Source: Alicyclobacillus shizuokensis NBRC 103103 (GTDB lineage: Bacteria > Bacillota > Bacilli > Alicyclobacillales > Alicyclobacillaceae). From it: a DNA stretch of 64,000 bases. The stretch is taken from positions 1 to 64,000 of the forward strand of contig NZ_BCQV01000009.1 in NCBI RefSeq assembly GCF_001552255.1, given 5' to 3'. This document shows positions 45,687-54,264 of this stretch, piece by piece (position 1 is the stretch's first letter; each line of letters begins with the position of its first letter). The notes beneath the pieces were generated by a model. The model worked only from the letters and a program-made list of their open reading frames with translations. It was not told where the DNA came from and ran no database searches. A program made the position numbers and the translations under genes.

Positions 45687-48600
45687 ATGGAGGCGGACAA
45701 CACGGTGGAGGACAGCCACATCAACGGGACATCTGAGCTTGTGGGAGCGGGAGATATCCGTCGCTGGCAAGATGGACAGGGTGGTGCGCAGGTTAACGGG
45801 GTGTTTCTCGCGCAGGATCCATGGACACAGATGGGCACCGGGTTCCTCTGGCTGGATGGAGGTTCTGCCGCGCAATTGGAAGATCTGGCCTTGGTGTTGG
45901 GTGTGGCGGGTCGACCGCAACTTGGGCCGTTTCAGGCTGGTCCTGCACTGGCGCTGTCCGGGCGGGAGTTTGCATGGCTGCTGAGCAACGAGGAAATATG
46001 GCAGCAAGCCGTTGTCGGCCCGGAGTTGGCCGTGCATTTGGGCATAGCGCGATTGGCCCGGATCTTGGTGCAGCGCGCGGATGTGCTGCCGTTTGCCGCT
46101 TTATGCGATTGGGATTGGGGACAGGTGCTGCGGATGCCTGTGCGGCTGGCACAGGAAGACGGCGTTTTTGTCCGCCATGACGAAGGCCCGACCGGCCGGT
46201 ACGCAGGTATGCTGATCCCGGCCTGGCGTGTGGAGGCTGGAGCTGCGCTGTACCGGGCGTACCTCGGCCAGGCTGCTGATTTGCCCAGGCTGGCCGGAAA
46301 CGAGCACGCGCTGGCGGCATGGCTGTGGGTATGCACGGACTGGCTTGGACGCCGTTCGCTTGTCGATTCGCCCCGGGTGCACGAGGTGTCCACGCGCCAG
46401 CCGTTTCAAATCCGGTACCGCGGTGAAGAGGAGCTGTTGGCCGATTGGCGCCGCAGTTTAACCGACACTAGCCCACAGGGGCCGCTGCTCGGGTTTGTGG
46501 CGGATCACTGGCTGATGATGCGAATGTTGGCATTGGAGCTGCGCGGCTCTGGGTGGGAGGGCGCGCTGTTCGACACGACGGGGAAAGCGGATTGGCAGGT
46601 CGGATTTGAACTCATTCCTCCCACACAGGACGAGAGCGGGACGTGGACGCTGCGCGCTCTGCTCGTGCATCGATGGTTTGCTTGGCGCGCGCCGCTCGCA
46701 AAGTGGTGGCAGCAGCCAGAACGGGGACGGTGGCGGATTGGCAGTGGGGTGCTCCGCGAGCCGGACCGTTGGTTTCTGCCGCAGCTGGCCAGGGCGGCTG
46801 AAGTATGTCCGGCTGTGGCGCGCCTGCTCGTTCAGCCTGCGCCCGCAGAGACCGCGGTGGGCGCAGGAGAGGTCATGGAGTTGGTGAATCAGCATGTTCC
46901 CCGTTTGCTGGAGGCCGGATTTGCTGTGTTCACCCCCAGGTGGGAGCACGTCGACCTGCAGGATGTCCGCATTCGCGTCGGGGTGAAAAGGGTGAGCCGC
47001 CGGCGGCTGGCGAGCAGGAGAAGCGCCACCGCGGACTCTTGGTTTGACGTGGACAGGTTGATTGAGTTCGACTGGTCTGTGGCGGTTGGCGACGAGGAAC
47101 TGTCCAGAGAACAGTTTGAGGCGCTGGTACGTGAACAGCAGCCGTATGTACAATCAGGGGGAACATGGAAACGCGTCCCGGTGGAGGCCATTCTGGAACG
47201 AATCCGGGATTTGACAAAAGGGGTGCGTACGGGAACATCGGTCTGGGATTTGGCCCGATCGGTGTTGCAGGCGGACGATACGGACGTGCCTGTGGAGGTT
47301 TCCTTTTCCGCCGAAGCGGCTCCCGCGCAGCAGTTCCTCAGGTCGTTGGCAGAAGCGAAGGCCCCACCGCCGCGCCCGTTGCCGAACGGGTTTCGGGGCG
47401 TGTTGCGGGATTATCAGAAGCACGGGGTGTTCTGGCTCCTGCAACTGCGCGATCTGGGCATCGGCGGGTGTCTGGCGGATGACATGGGGCTTGGCAAAAC
47501 CATTCAGGTACTGGCGTTCCTGCTCAGCCTCAAGGAGCAGAGACAGGCGCGGGGACCGCACCTTTTGGTCTGTCCGACCTCCCTTTTGTCCAATTGGCGA
47601 GCAGAAATCCAGCGGTTCACGCCGGACCTGAAGCTTTACATTCACCATGGGGCTGCACGCCACGGGTTGGACCAGACGGGACGCACAACCCTGTCCAAGG
47701 CGGTGGCCACGGTCGATGTGGTGCTGACGACGTTTGCCACGCTTGTCCGCGACATCGAAGAATTAGCGCAGGTGGCGTGGGATGCGGTGGTCGTCGACGA
47801 GGCTCAGAACATTAAGAATGTAGATACGAAACAGGCGGCCGCCGTGCGCAAGCTCAAGGCGCGGCAGCGGATCGCCTTGACGGGGACGCCGGTGGAGAAC
47901 CGGCTCATCGAACTGTGGGCCATCATGGACTTCGTGAACCCGGGGTATCTGGGGGGACAGTCCTGGTTTCGACGGCATTTTTCCGGCCCCGTCACCGCCC
48001 AGCCGCAGGGGCCGCAGGTGCGCCGCCTCAAGCGCTTGCTGACGCCGGTTCTGTTACGGCGTCGCAAGACCGATCCGTCGGTACAAGCGGAACTCCCGGA
48101 GAAATGGGAGGTGCGCGACACGGCCGGACTGAAGTCGGAGCAGGCGGCGTTGTATCAGTCGATTGTCGATGATTTGTGGCAGCGCCTGCCCCGTGCGGGA
48201 TCGGAGATGTCGCGCAGGGGGCGGATTCTGGCCGCTTTGACGCGCTTGAAGCAGGTGTGTGACCACCCTTGCCTGGTGGCCGGCGGCCGCGGGGATGTGG
48301 ACCGGTCCGGCAAGCTGTCGCTGCTTGTGGACCTGGTGGAAGAGGTGGTCGAGCAAGGGGAGGCGGGGCTTGTTTTCACACAGTTTCGCGAGATGGGCGA
48401 AATCATTTGCGATGTCCTCGCCGAGAGGTTTGGCTGGAGACCGGGATATCTGCACGGCGGACTGCGCCCCGGCGAACGCGGTGAATTGGTGGCCCGTTTC
48501 CAGGCGGGATGGCCAGCGCCGCCCATCCTCGTCCTGTCGCTGAAGGCTGGAGGGGTTGGACTCAACCTGACGCGGGCCAACCACGTGTTCCACTTCGACC

Positions 48601-48857
48601 GCTGGTGGAATCCGGCTGTCGAAGACCAGGCCACGGATAGGGCGTTTCGCATCGGGCAGACGCGGGACGTGCAGGTGCACAAGCTGGTTTGTTCGGGCAC
48701 GCTGGAGGAGCGTATCGACGAACTGATTGCGGCCAAGCGGCAATTGTCAGCCGCCGTGGTTGGGGAGTCCGAGGGGTGGATTACGGAACTGGCCGACGCG
48801 GACTTGCAGGCTCTGTTCCGCTTGGACGTGGAGTCGGCGCTGGAGGAGGATGGTTGA
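45687..48857 (+). CDS. SNF2-family helicase (YwqA-like)
   Basis: 1056-residue Swi2/Snf2 ATPase. The N-terminal 560 residues contain the bacterial SNF2-associated domain. Then come helicase lobe 1 (LRDYQKHGVFWLLQL, Walker A ADDMGLGKTIQVLAFLL, LLVCPTSLLSNWRAEI, DEAQ box VVDEAQNIKN, LTGTPVENRLIELW) and lobe 2 (GLVFTQFREMGEII, LSLKAGGVGLNLTRANHVFH, DQATDRAFRIGQTRDVQVHK). It translocates on double-stranded DNA rather than unwinding it, by family analogy. TATAAT lies 22 bases upstream of ATG. The stop shares one base with the start of a SWIM-finger protein, the pairing known as ywqA/ywqB in Bacillus. Confidence 0.94.
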   Translation: MEADNTVEDSHINGTSELVGAGDIRRWQDGQGGAQVNGVFLAQDPWTQMGTGFLWLDGGSAAQLEDLALVLGVAGRPQLGPFQAGPALALSGREFAWLLSNEEIWQQAVVGPELAVHLGIARLARILVQRADVLPFAALCDWDWGQVLRMPVRLAQEDGVFVRHDEGPTGRYAGMLIPAWRVEAGAALYRAYLGQAADLPRLAGNEHALAAWLWVCTDWLGRRSLVDSPRVHEVSTRQPFQIRYRGEEELLADWRRSLTDTSPQGPLLGFVADHWLMMRMLALELRGSGWEGALFDTTGKADWQVGFELIPPTQDESGTWTLRALLVHRWFAWRAPLAKWWQQPERGRWRIGSGVLREPDRWFLPQLARAAEVCPAVARLLVQPAPAETAVGAGEVMELVNQHVPRLLEAGFAVFTPRWEHVDLQDVRIRVGVKRVSRRRLASRRSATADSWFDVDRLIEFDWSVAVGDEELSREQFEALVREQQPYVQSGGTWKRVPVEAILERIRDLTKGVRTGTSVWDLARSVLQADDTDVPVEVSFSAEAAPAQQFLRSLAEAKAPPPRPLPNGFRGVLRDYQKHGVFWLLQLRDLGIGGCLADDMGLGKTIQVLAFLLSLKEQRQARGPHLLVCPTSLLSNWRAEIQRFTPDLKLYIHHGAARHGLDQTGRTTLSKAVATVDVVLTTFATLVRDIEELAQVAWDAVVVDEAQNIKNVDTKQAAAVRKLKARQRIALTGTPVENRLIELWAIMDFVNPGYLGGQSWFRRHFSGPVTAQPQGPQVRRLKRLLTPVLLRRRKTDPSVQAELPEKWEVRDTAGLKSEQAALYQSIVDDLWQRLPRAGSEMSRRGRILAALTRLKQVCDHPCLVAGGRGDVDRSGKLSLLVDLVEEVVEQGEAGLVFTQFREMGEIICDVLAERFGWRPGYLHGGLRPGERGELVARFQAGWPAPPILVLSLKAGGVGLNLTRANHVFHFDRWWNPAVEDQATDRAFRIGQTRDVQVHKLVCSGTLEERIDELIAAKRQLSAAVVGESEGWITELADADLQALFRLDVESALEEDG

Positions 48858-49621
48858 TGGTGAACAGCAGCAGGCTGCCGGAGAAAGAGACACAACCGGT
48901 AGGCGCCACTGCGCGCTTTGATGAGACGTGTTGGCAGCCTGTGTGGGCCGGTGTGGACAAAGGGGCGTTGCGCAGGGCCAAGGGATTGGCGGTGGACGGG
49001 GTTCTGGATTGGCATTACGAGCCTGGGCTGGTGGCGGCCAGAGTTCGTGGATACGGGCCAGTCCCGGAATACGAGGTCCACTTTCCGCTGGTCGATAATT
49101 GGCGGCCTCGCGCCGAGCAGGTGGCGGATTGGTTCTCCCGTCATCCGGACTGGCTCGCCGGGCTGATGGCTGGCAGTTTGCCGCTGGCGTTTTTGCAGCG
49201 CCTGCATAGCGCAGGCATGGCGCTGTGGCCGGGCGATGCATACGCGGCGCGGTTTCGCGCCGACGCCAGCTGTACCTGCCGAGAATCTTCTCCGTGTGCA
49301 CACGTCTTGGCAGCTGCACTGGCTTGGGTTCGGGAACTGGCGGATGAGCCGGTGCAATTGTTGGCCTCGGTTGGATTGGACGTTGGGCGCACGCTGGATG
49401 AGGTGCACCGGCTGACCTACGAGCGACTCTCCGGAACCAGGGCCGTGGACGAAGGAATCCAAGGCTCCGTGGAAACCGAGGCCCGGCCATGGCAGCCGTG
49501 GCCCGAGGAGGAACGCGTACAGATGAGCGGCGACGAATCGGGATCCGGACGGACCGAGGACCCTGTCATGCTGTCGCGCAACCTGTCTCTGTATCTGCGT
49601 GCACCCCTGGGCCCGGTGTGA
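48857..49621 (+). CDS. SWIM zinc-finger protein (YwqB-like)
   Basis: 254 residues. The SWIM motif Cys-x-Cys-x5-Cys-x-His is visible in DASCTCRESSPCAHVLAAAL at the centre. The N-terminal half has W-rich repeats (CWQPVWAGVDKGALRRAKGL). The C-terminus is acidic and disordered. The start ATG overlaps the helicase TGA by one base, with GGAGGATGG just ahead, so translation is coupled. The SWIM finger should bind DNA or the helicase; mutual dependence with the SNF2 protein is an inference from the conserved pairing. Confidence 0.88.
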   Translation: MVNSSRLPEKETQPVGATARFDETCWQPVWAGVDKGALRRAKGLAVDGVLDWHYEPGLVAARVRGYGPVPEYEVHFPLVDNWRPRAEQVADWFSRHPDWLAGLMAGSLPLAFLQRLHSAGMALWPGDAYAARFRADASCTCRESSPCAHVLAAALAWVRELADEPVQLLASVGLDVGRTLDEVHRLTYERLSGTRAVDEGIQGSVETEARPWQPWPEEERVQMSGDESGSGRTEDPVMLSRNLSLYLRAPLGPV

Positions 49622-49635
49622 TGCTGTGGCCGGTT

Positions 49636-49782
49636 TCACATCGCGTGCGGGGGATGGGTTGCATCGTCCGATTCGGAAGTGTCGGTGCTGTGTTCGGCGG
49701 ATTCGGCGGTGAGTGTTTGTCGGGCAAACAAGCCGAGCAGACCGCCGAGAAAGACGACCGTGACAATCAGGCCAACGCCCAC
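49636..49782 (-). CDS. Small membrane protein (48 aa)
   Basis: Start GTG 49782 has AAAGGGG about eight bases upstream. One transmembrane helix (VGLIVTVVFLGGLLGLFA) is followed by an acidic tail (ESAEHSTDTSESDDATHPPH). Convergent with the SWIM gene. No family recognised. An in-frame ATG at 49860 would add 26 residues but lacks a binding site. Confidence 0.5.
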   Translation of the reverse strand: MGVGLIVTVVFLGGLLGLFARQTLTAESAEHSTDTSESDDATHPPHAM

Positions 49783-49986
49783 AAGTGACACCCCTTTGCA
49801 GCGGTTCAGCAGGGCGGACTGGAACGGATCGCCGAGCTGGCTGGGAGTTTTGCTTCTCAATACGTATAGACGGGAAACGAGGCTTGTTTGTTGCAGGCAA
49901 CAGCCAAATCGAGATGAATTTGTTGAGCCGACAGAGGACTCATGGCTTCAGACGGGCAGCGGAGAGCGGAAATGGAGGATGGTGCA

Positions 49987-51153
49987 ATGCGCGAAGCGGT
50001 GATTGTCGACGCGATTCGTACGCCGATTGGCCGCAGGCATGGGGTCTTGTCGGGGGTACACCCGGTGGACTTGATGGCGGACGTGTTGAAGCAGCTTCTG
50101 CAGCGCAACCCGGTGCAGCCGGGGCTGGTGGAGGACGTCATCCTGGGGTGTGTCGATATGGTCGGGGAACAGGCGGCCAATGTCGCCCGCAACGCGTGGC
50201 TCAGCGCGGGGCTCCCGGAGTCGGTGCCCGGCGTCACCCTGGATCGACAGTGCGGATCGAGCCTACAGGCGTTGCAGTTTGCCGCCCAGGGGGTGATGTC
50301 CGGCGGGTATGATCTGGTCGTCGCCGGCGGGGTGGAGTCGATGTCCCGGGTGCCGATGTTCAGCAATTTCGGCCAAGGTGTGGGATCGCCGCTGGTGCCG
50401 CGCCTGGCGGCCAGGTATGGGGTGACGGGCGCGTGGTTCAGCCAGGCTGCGGGGGCCGAACGGATCGCCAAGGAGTGGGGAATCAGCCGTGAGGAATTGG
50501 ATGCGTTCAGTCTGCGCAGCCATCAACGGGCGGCGCGGGCTCGGGACAGCGGGTGGTTTGCAGAAGAAATGGTGCCCGTGAGGGTGAGTGTGAATGGGGA
50601 GTCGGTGTGTATCTGTGAGGATGAGGGGATTCGTGCGGACACCTCGATGGAAAAGCTGTCCGGGCTCAAGCCGGCCTTTCCGGGTCTTGACCTGATAACC
50701 GCGGGCAATGCCAGTCAGATTTCCGACGGGGCGAGTGCGGTGCTGGTGGCTTCCCGGGAGGGGGCAGAGCGGCTGGGGCTGAGGGTGCGCGCCCGGCTGG
50801 TCTCCTTTGCGGTGGTGGGGGTCAATCCGGTGACCATGCTGACGGGGCCGATTCCGGCGACCGAGAACGTGCTGCGGCGCGCGGGCCTGTCGCTCAAGGA
50901 TATCGACTTGTTTGAGGTCAACGAAGCGTTTGCTTCCGTCGTGTTGGCTTGGCAGCGCGAGACGGGGGTGGATTGGGAGCGCATCAACGTCAATGGCGGC
51001 GCGATTGCGCTGGGGCATCCGCTGGGGGCTACCGGAACCCGCCTTGTAGCCACCCTATTGTGTGAACTGGAACGGCGGCAGGGACGATACGGCCTCATCG
51101 CCGTCTGTGAGGGGGGAGGCATGGCCAACGCGGTGGTTTTGCAGCGCCTATGA
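49987..51153 (+). CDS. Thiolase (acetyl-CoA acyltransferase)
   Basis: 388-residue thiolase, cleaving 3-ketoacyl-CoA or condensing acetyl-CoA. Nucleophilic Cys in TLDRQCGSSLQALQFAAQGV, GGVESMSRVPMF, GNASQISDGASAVLVAS, VNVNGGAIALGHPLGATGTR-type His motif and C-terminal CEGGGMANAVVLQR with the second Cys. ATG 49987 has GGAGG eight bases upstream. No adjacent beta-oxidation gene; degradative (FadA) versus biosynthetic role cannot be decided. Confidence 0.92.
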   Translation: MREAVIVDAIRTPIGRRHGVLSGVHPVDLMADVLKQLLQRNPVQPGLVEDVILGCVDMVGEQAANVARNAWLSAGLPESVPGVTLDRQCGSSLQALQFAAQGVMSGGYDLVVAGGVESMSRVPMFSNFGQGVGSPLVPRLAARYGVTGAWFSQAAGAERIAKEWGISREELDAFSLRSHQRAARARDSGWFAEEMVPVRVSVNGESVCICEDEGIRADTSMEKLSGLKPAFPGLDLITAGNASQISDGASAVLVASREGAERLGLRVRARLVSFAVVGVNPVTMLTGPIPATENVLRRAGLSLKDIDLFEVNEAFASVVLAWQRETGVDWERINVNGGAIALGHPLGATGTRLVATLLCELERRQGRYGLIAVCEGGGMANAVVLQRL

Positions 51154-51200
51154 GCCCGGACGGTCAGGCGGCCGTCCCGGCTGCACCAGACGCAGGTGGC

Positions 51201-52430
51201 TTATTCGCCCGTGATGTATTGGTTGCGCCCGGCGGCGATGGCGGCTGCGCTCATCAGCGCGGAGACGGCCACCAGCAGGAAGAGCGGCAGTCGCCAGGTT
51301 TGGCCGTGGTCATAGAGGGAGCCCAGGAGGACGGGACCGGCGGCGGCCATCAGGTAGCCTATGGATTGGGCCATGCCGGAGAGTTTGGCCGCTTGACGAG
51401 CGTTGTGGGTGCGCAGTCCCATGTACGCCAAGGCCAGGCTGATGCTCGCTCCCTGCCCGATGCCGATGCCGACGATGGCCGACCCGGTCAGCACGGGTGT
51501 GGGAAAACACAGGGCGACAAACCCGCCTGTGTAAATCAGTCCAAGGATGAGCGCGAGCGAGCGTTGATCCGTCAAGCGGGCGGCGAGGATGGGTGTGAGA
51601 AACGTAGCCGGCAGGCCGATGAACTGTGTGATGGAGAGCAGCCAACCAGCCGTGCTCACGCTGTATCCGTCCGAGTGGAGGATGTCCGTGAGCCAAGCTA
51701 CGGCCGAGTAGAACAGAAACGATTGCAGGCCCATGAACACGGTGACCATCCAGGCCAACGGTGCCCGCCAGACGCCGCCGGAACGGCGGTCGGGCACCGC
51801 CCGCGCCGGCTCCGGCCGCTCTGCGCGCAGCTGCGGCAACCAGACGAGGATGGCGCACAGACCAAGCGCGCTCCAGCACAGCAGGGTGTTTCGCCAGCCC
51901 CAGCCGGCGCCATGGGCGAGCGGGATGCTGATGCCGGAAGCCAACGCCGCACACACGTTCATCGCTGTCGAGTAGCTGCTGGTGAGAAGCCCGACTTGGT
52001 TGGGAAAGCGGTGTTTGACGACGGCCGGCAAAAGGACGTTGGCCACAGCGATGCCCAGGCCGACAAGCGCCGTGCCCGTGAACAGGGCCAGGGTCCGTCC
52101 ACCGGAGCGGACGAGGGTGCCTGCGACCAATGCGGCAAGCCCCAGCATAAGGGTCCGCTCATTGCCGATGCGTTGTCCGAGGCGAGGCACCCAGGGCGAG
52201 AAGATGGCAAACGCGAGCAGTGGCAGAGTGGTGAGGAGACCGGCCAGGGTGTTGCTCAGGGCAAGAGACGAGCGGATGTCGTCGACCAGCGGGCCGACGG
52301 AGGTCAAGGCCGGCCGCAGATTGAAGGCAATCAGAACGATTCCCGCAACCAACAGCAGCTTGCGCCTGGTGGCGGCATGATGTACTGCGAGATCGGGTTT
52401 CACTTCGGCAGGGGGAGAATTTGGCTTCAC
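51201..52430 (-). CDS. MFS transporter, CynX/NimT-like
   Basis: About 409 residues with 12 hydrophobic segments. LIAFNLRPALTSVGPLVDDI is the CynX/NimT (cyanate or nitroimidazole transporter) signature at helix 1, and GIGIGQGASISLALAYMGLR in the second half supports it. Start GTG 52430 has AGGAGAA eight bases upstream; an earlier ATG (52496) is less likely. Convergent with the thiolase gene; a GGACGG/CCGTCC hairpin lies between. Substrate unknown. Confidence 0.88.
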   Translation of the reverse strand: MKPNSPPAEVKPDLAVHHAATRRKLLLVAGIVLIAFNLRPALTSVGPLVDDIRSSLALSNTLAGLLTTLPLLAFAIFSPWVPRLGQRIGNERTLMLGLAALVAGTLVRSGGRTLALFTGTALVGLGIAVANVLLPAVVKHRFPNQVGLLTSSYSTAMNVCAALASGISIPLAHGAGWGWRNTLLCWSALGLCAILVWLPQLRAERPEPARAVPDRRSGGVWRAPLAWMVTVFMGLQSFLFYSAVAWLTDILHSDGYSVSTAGWLLSITQFIGLPATFLTPILAARLTDQRSLALILGLIYTGGFVALCFPTPVLTGSAIVGIGIGQGASISLALAYMGLRTHNARQAAKLSGMAQSIGYLMAAAGPVLLGSLYDHGQTWRLPLFLLVAVSALMSAAAIAAGRNQYITGE

Positions 52431-52630
52431 GGCGGATTCTCCTATCCTTAATGAATCACTATACAGGAGCATAATGGTCTTGTTTTGCTCGCGCAAGGAA
52501 TGCGAGGGGGTACGGTACCCGATGGGAGCGGCGGGAGGCGGAGCGAAGGTCCAGCGTCCGTGTGGCCCCGGCCGTGATAAGGCTGTTCACGGCTTCAACT
52601 GCGCTCCCAGAACAGGTGCAATTTGGATGA

Positions 52631-52694
52631 GAACATGTGTTTGTTTTCGCTGCGGGTGCGGGTATAATAGACCTCACAAACAGAACATATGTTC
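52631..52694 (+). promoter_or_regulatory. SOS-type promoter with two LexA/DinR boxes
   Basis: TATAAT (52663-52668) with a TTGTTT -35 (52641-52646, 16-base spacer). GAACATATGTTC (52683-52694) is a perfect Bacillus-type LexA/DinR box (GAAC-N4-GTTC) just downstream of the expected start. GAACATGTGTTT (52631-52642) is a one-mismatch box over the -35. The two are 52 bases apart centre to centre. Confidence 0.8.
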
Positions 52695-52712
52695 CCATCG
52701 GGAGGTACCCAG

Positions 52713-54014
52713 ATGCGATACACACTGTTTGGCCTGGGGGAAGGGGTGCGCATCGATGAAGGTCCTCGCCTGTGGGCCTCCGTCGAGCGAGGTCGAGTCA
52801 GCGACGCGTCGGCTGCTGCCCGTAAACAAGGGCTTCGGCCGGGAACGCCGACAGCCACCGCCAAGGCGCTGGTGCCTGGACTGGCGCTGTACGAAGAACC
52901 TGCTTCACCCTCGCGGATGATGGAGCAGGTCTGGAGCACCCTGTGGGGCTATACCCCGTGGTTGGAGACTGTAGGGAAAGATTCTTTTTTTATCCAAGTA
53001 CCAGGCTCTGTCCCTCCTTTGCAGGAAATCCGAGAGATTATGCAACAATTGGACACGAATTTGCCAGAAGGATCTCGCTTTTGCATGGGGTTGGCGGAGA
53101 CTCCAAAATTGGCTCGGGCGTTGGTGCAGTGGGCGGCGAGTAGAAGGCGGGAGATGCCAAGGATAAGCCGCACGATGGGCCGGCAGCGTTTATGGATTTC
53201 TCCCGGACTTACGGGGCGGCGGAAAATCTCCTCGGAGCGGGACGGAATTCGGCATGCAGACAGTGGCGATAGGCCCGCAGCGGTTCATCCTCCCGCTGCG
53301 GCGCCGGGGTGGATTCTCGCCTTGCCGGTCGATGCCGTATGGTTTCTTTCCAGCGATGTACAAGCGAAATTGAAGGAGTTCGGCGTGTTTCGCTTGGCTG
53401 ATCTGGTGGCTCTTCCCGACGCGGATATCATGCGTTGGTTTGGACGAGAGTCGCTGCTGTGGAAGCAGGCGTTTGCCGAGGTGCCTCCCGGACAAATTCA
53501 GGTCAATTATCCGCCCGCAATCTATTCTGAAGAATGGGAATCTCGTGTTGGAGAAACCATGCCTGCGGAGTACATTCCCAAGCTAGTGGAGGCGCTGATG
53601 GCAGCGGTCGTAGATCGCCTGCAGAAGGCGGGGCGCACCGCCCTGCGGGCAGGGATGGTTTGGAAGTCTACATCCAGCGAGGGACGGTTTGCACAGGCGG
53701 CTGGGCGGCCGCTGCATCGCCTGTCGTCGTGGCTGGCGCATCTGCAGGAAGGCGTTCGGCGGTGCCGGGAGGAGGCGGCGCGGGCCGGTGGGATTGCATA
53801 CGTGGAGGTCTACGCGGCCGATTTGCAGCCGCTTCGCGTTCGTCAGTCCAGGTTTACCGTGAAAAACGGCTTGCTGATTCCAGATAGATGGGAAGCAGGG
53901 CGGAAGATAGAGCACATCATGACGCAGATCAACGGCCGGTTTCCAGACAAACTGCGCATCGGGGTGCGCGGAAGCCTCCGGGAATTACGCTGGCGGATGG
54001 TGGCGGAGGCGTGA
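52713..54014 (+). CDS. imuB: ImuB-like catalytically inactive Y-family polymerase
   Basis: 433-residue protein with Y-family architecture. SDASAAARKQGLRPGTPTATAKALVPGL corresponds to the fingers region (ARxxGVRxGMPxxEAxxLCP), and ADLVALPDADIMRWFGRE to the thumb's helix-hairpin-helix. The metal-binding residues of active enzymes are missing: no Asp in the first strand (RYTLFGLGEG) and no SxDE motif (TVGKDSFFIQV instead). ImuB proteins share this loss and act as adaptors bringing DnaE2 to the clamp. ATG 52713 has GGGAGG seven bases upstream, 18 bases beyond a LexA box. No ImuA gene precedes it. Confidence 0.75.
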   Translation: MRYTLFGLGEGVRIDEGPRLWASVERGRVSDASAAARKQGLRPGTPTATAKALVPGLALYEEPASPSRMMEQVWSTLWGYTPWLETVGKDSFFIQVPGSVPPLQEIREIMQQLDTNLPEGSRFCMGLAETPKLARALVQWAASRRREMPRISRTMGRQRLWISPGLTGRRKISSERDGIRHADSGDRPAAVHPPAAAPGWILALPVDAVWFLSSDVQAKLKEFGVFRLADLVALPDADIMRWFGRESLLWKQAFAEVPPGQIQVNYPPAIYSEEWESRVGETMPAEYIPKLVEALMAAVVDRLQKAGRTALRAGMVWKSTSSEGRFAQAAGRPLHRLSSWLAHLQEGVRRCREEAARAGGIAYVEVYAADLQPLRVRQSRFTVKNGLLIPDRWEAGRKIEHIMTQINGRFPDKLRIGVRGSLRELRWRMVAEA

Positions 54015-54253
54015 CGCGGATTGTCCGGCGTCCTATTCAGATTGAATCATGGTGTGCGCATGTGCCGCAGCAGTTTCGCGATAAGGGAACTCTGCACCGG
54101 GTGGCCGATTGGCTCGATGTATGGAGGGAAATGGGGAATTGGTGGGAGGGGGAGGGAGAACGGTGGATGATTCGGGTGATGACCGTGGATGGCCAAATCT
54201 TTGATCTGGAGTCGTCGGATGGACAATGGTGGCTGTATAAGGTGTGGGATTAG
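54011..54253 (+). CDS. Small DUF6504-like protein coupled to imuB
   Basis: 80 residues from GTG 54011, overlapping the imuB stop by four bases (GTGA). The pattern PIQIESWCAHVPQQFRDKGT, DVWREMGNWWEGEGERWMIR and SSDGQWWLYKVWD resembles DUF6504, a domain found beside ImuB/DnaE2 in Actinobacteria (short beta-rich, G-x-WW motif, ending in xWxLxxVYD). The next gene begins 11 bases after its stop. A structural or regulatory role in the mutasome is inference. Confidence 0.7.
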   Translation: MTRIVRRPIQIESWCAHVPQQFRDKGTLHRVADWLDVWREMGNWWEGEGERWMIRVMTVDGQIFDLESSDGQWWLYKVWD

Positions 54254-54264
54254 GGGGATGCCGG

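Noticed and set aside
48155-49900. 581-codon minus-strand frame opposite the SNF2/SWIM genes
   Set aside because: Runs through two well-supported plus-strand genes; Ser/Arg-rich. Only the separate short frame ending at 49636 is retained as a possible gene.
51150-52451. 433-codon plus-strand open frame opposite the MFS transporter
   Set aside because: Composition is Gly/Arg/Gln-rich with no motif; the minus strand encodes a clear 12-helix transporter. A by-product of GC-rich codon use.
52500-52620. GC-rich stretch before the SOS promoter considered as a tRNA or structured RNA
   Set aside because: No cloverleaf arms or TTCGAATCC-like T loop could be paired.
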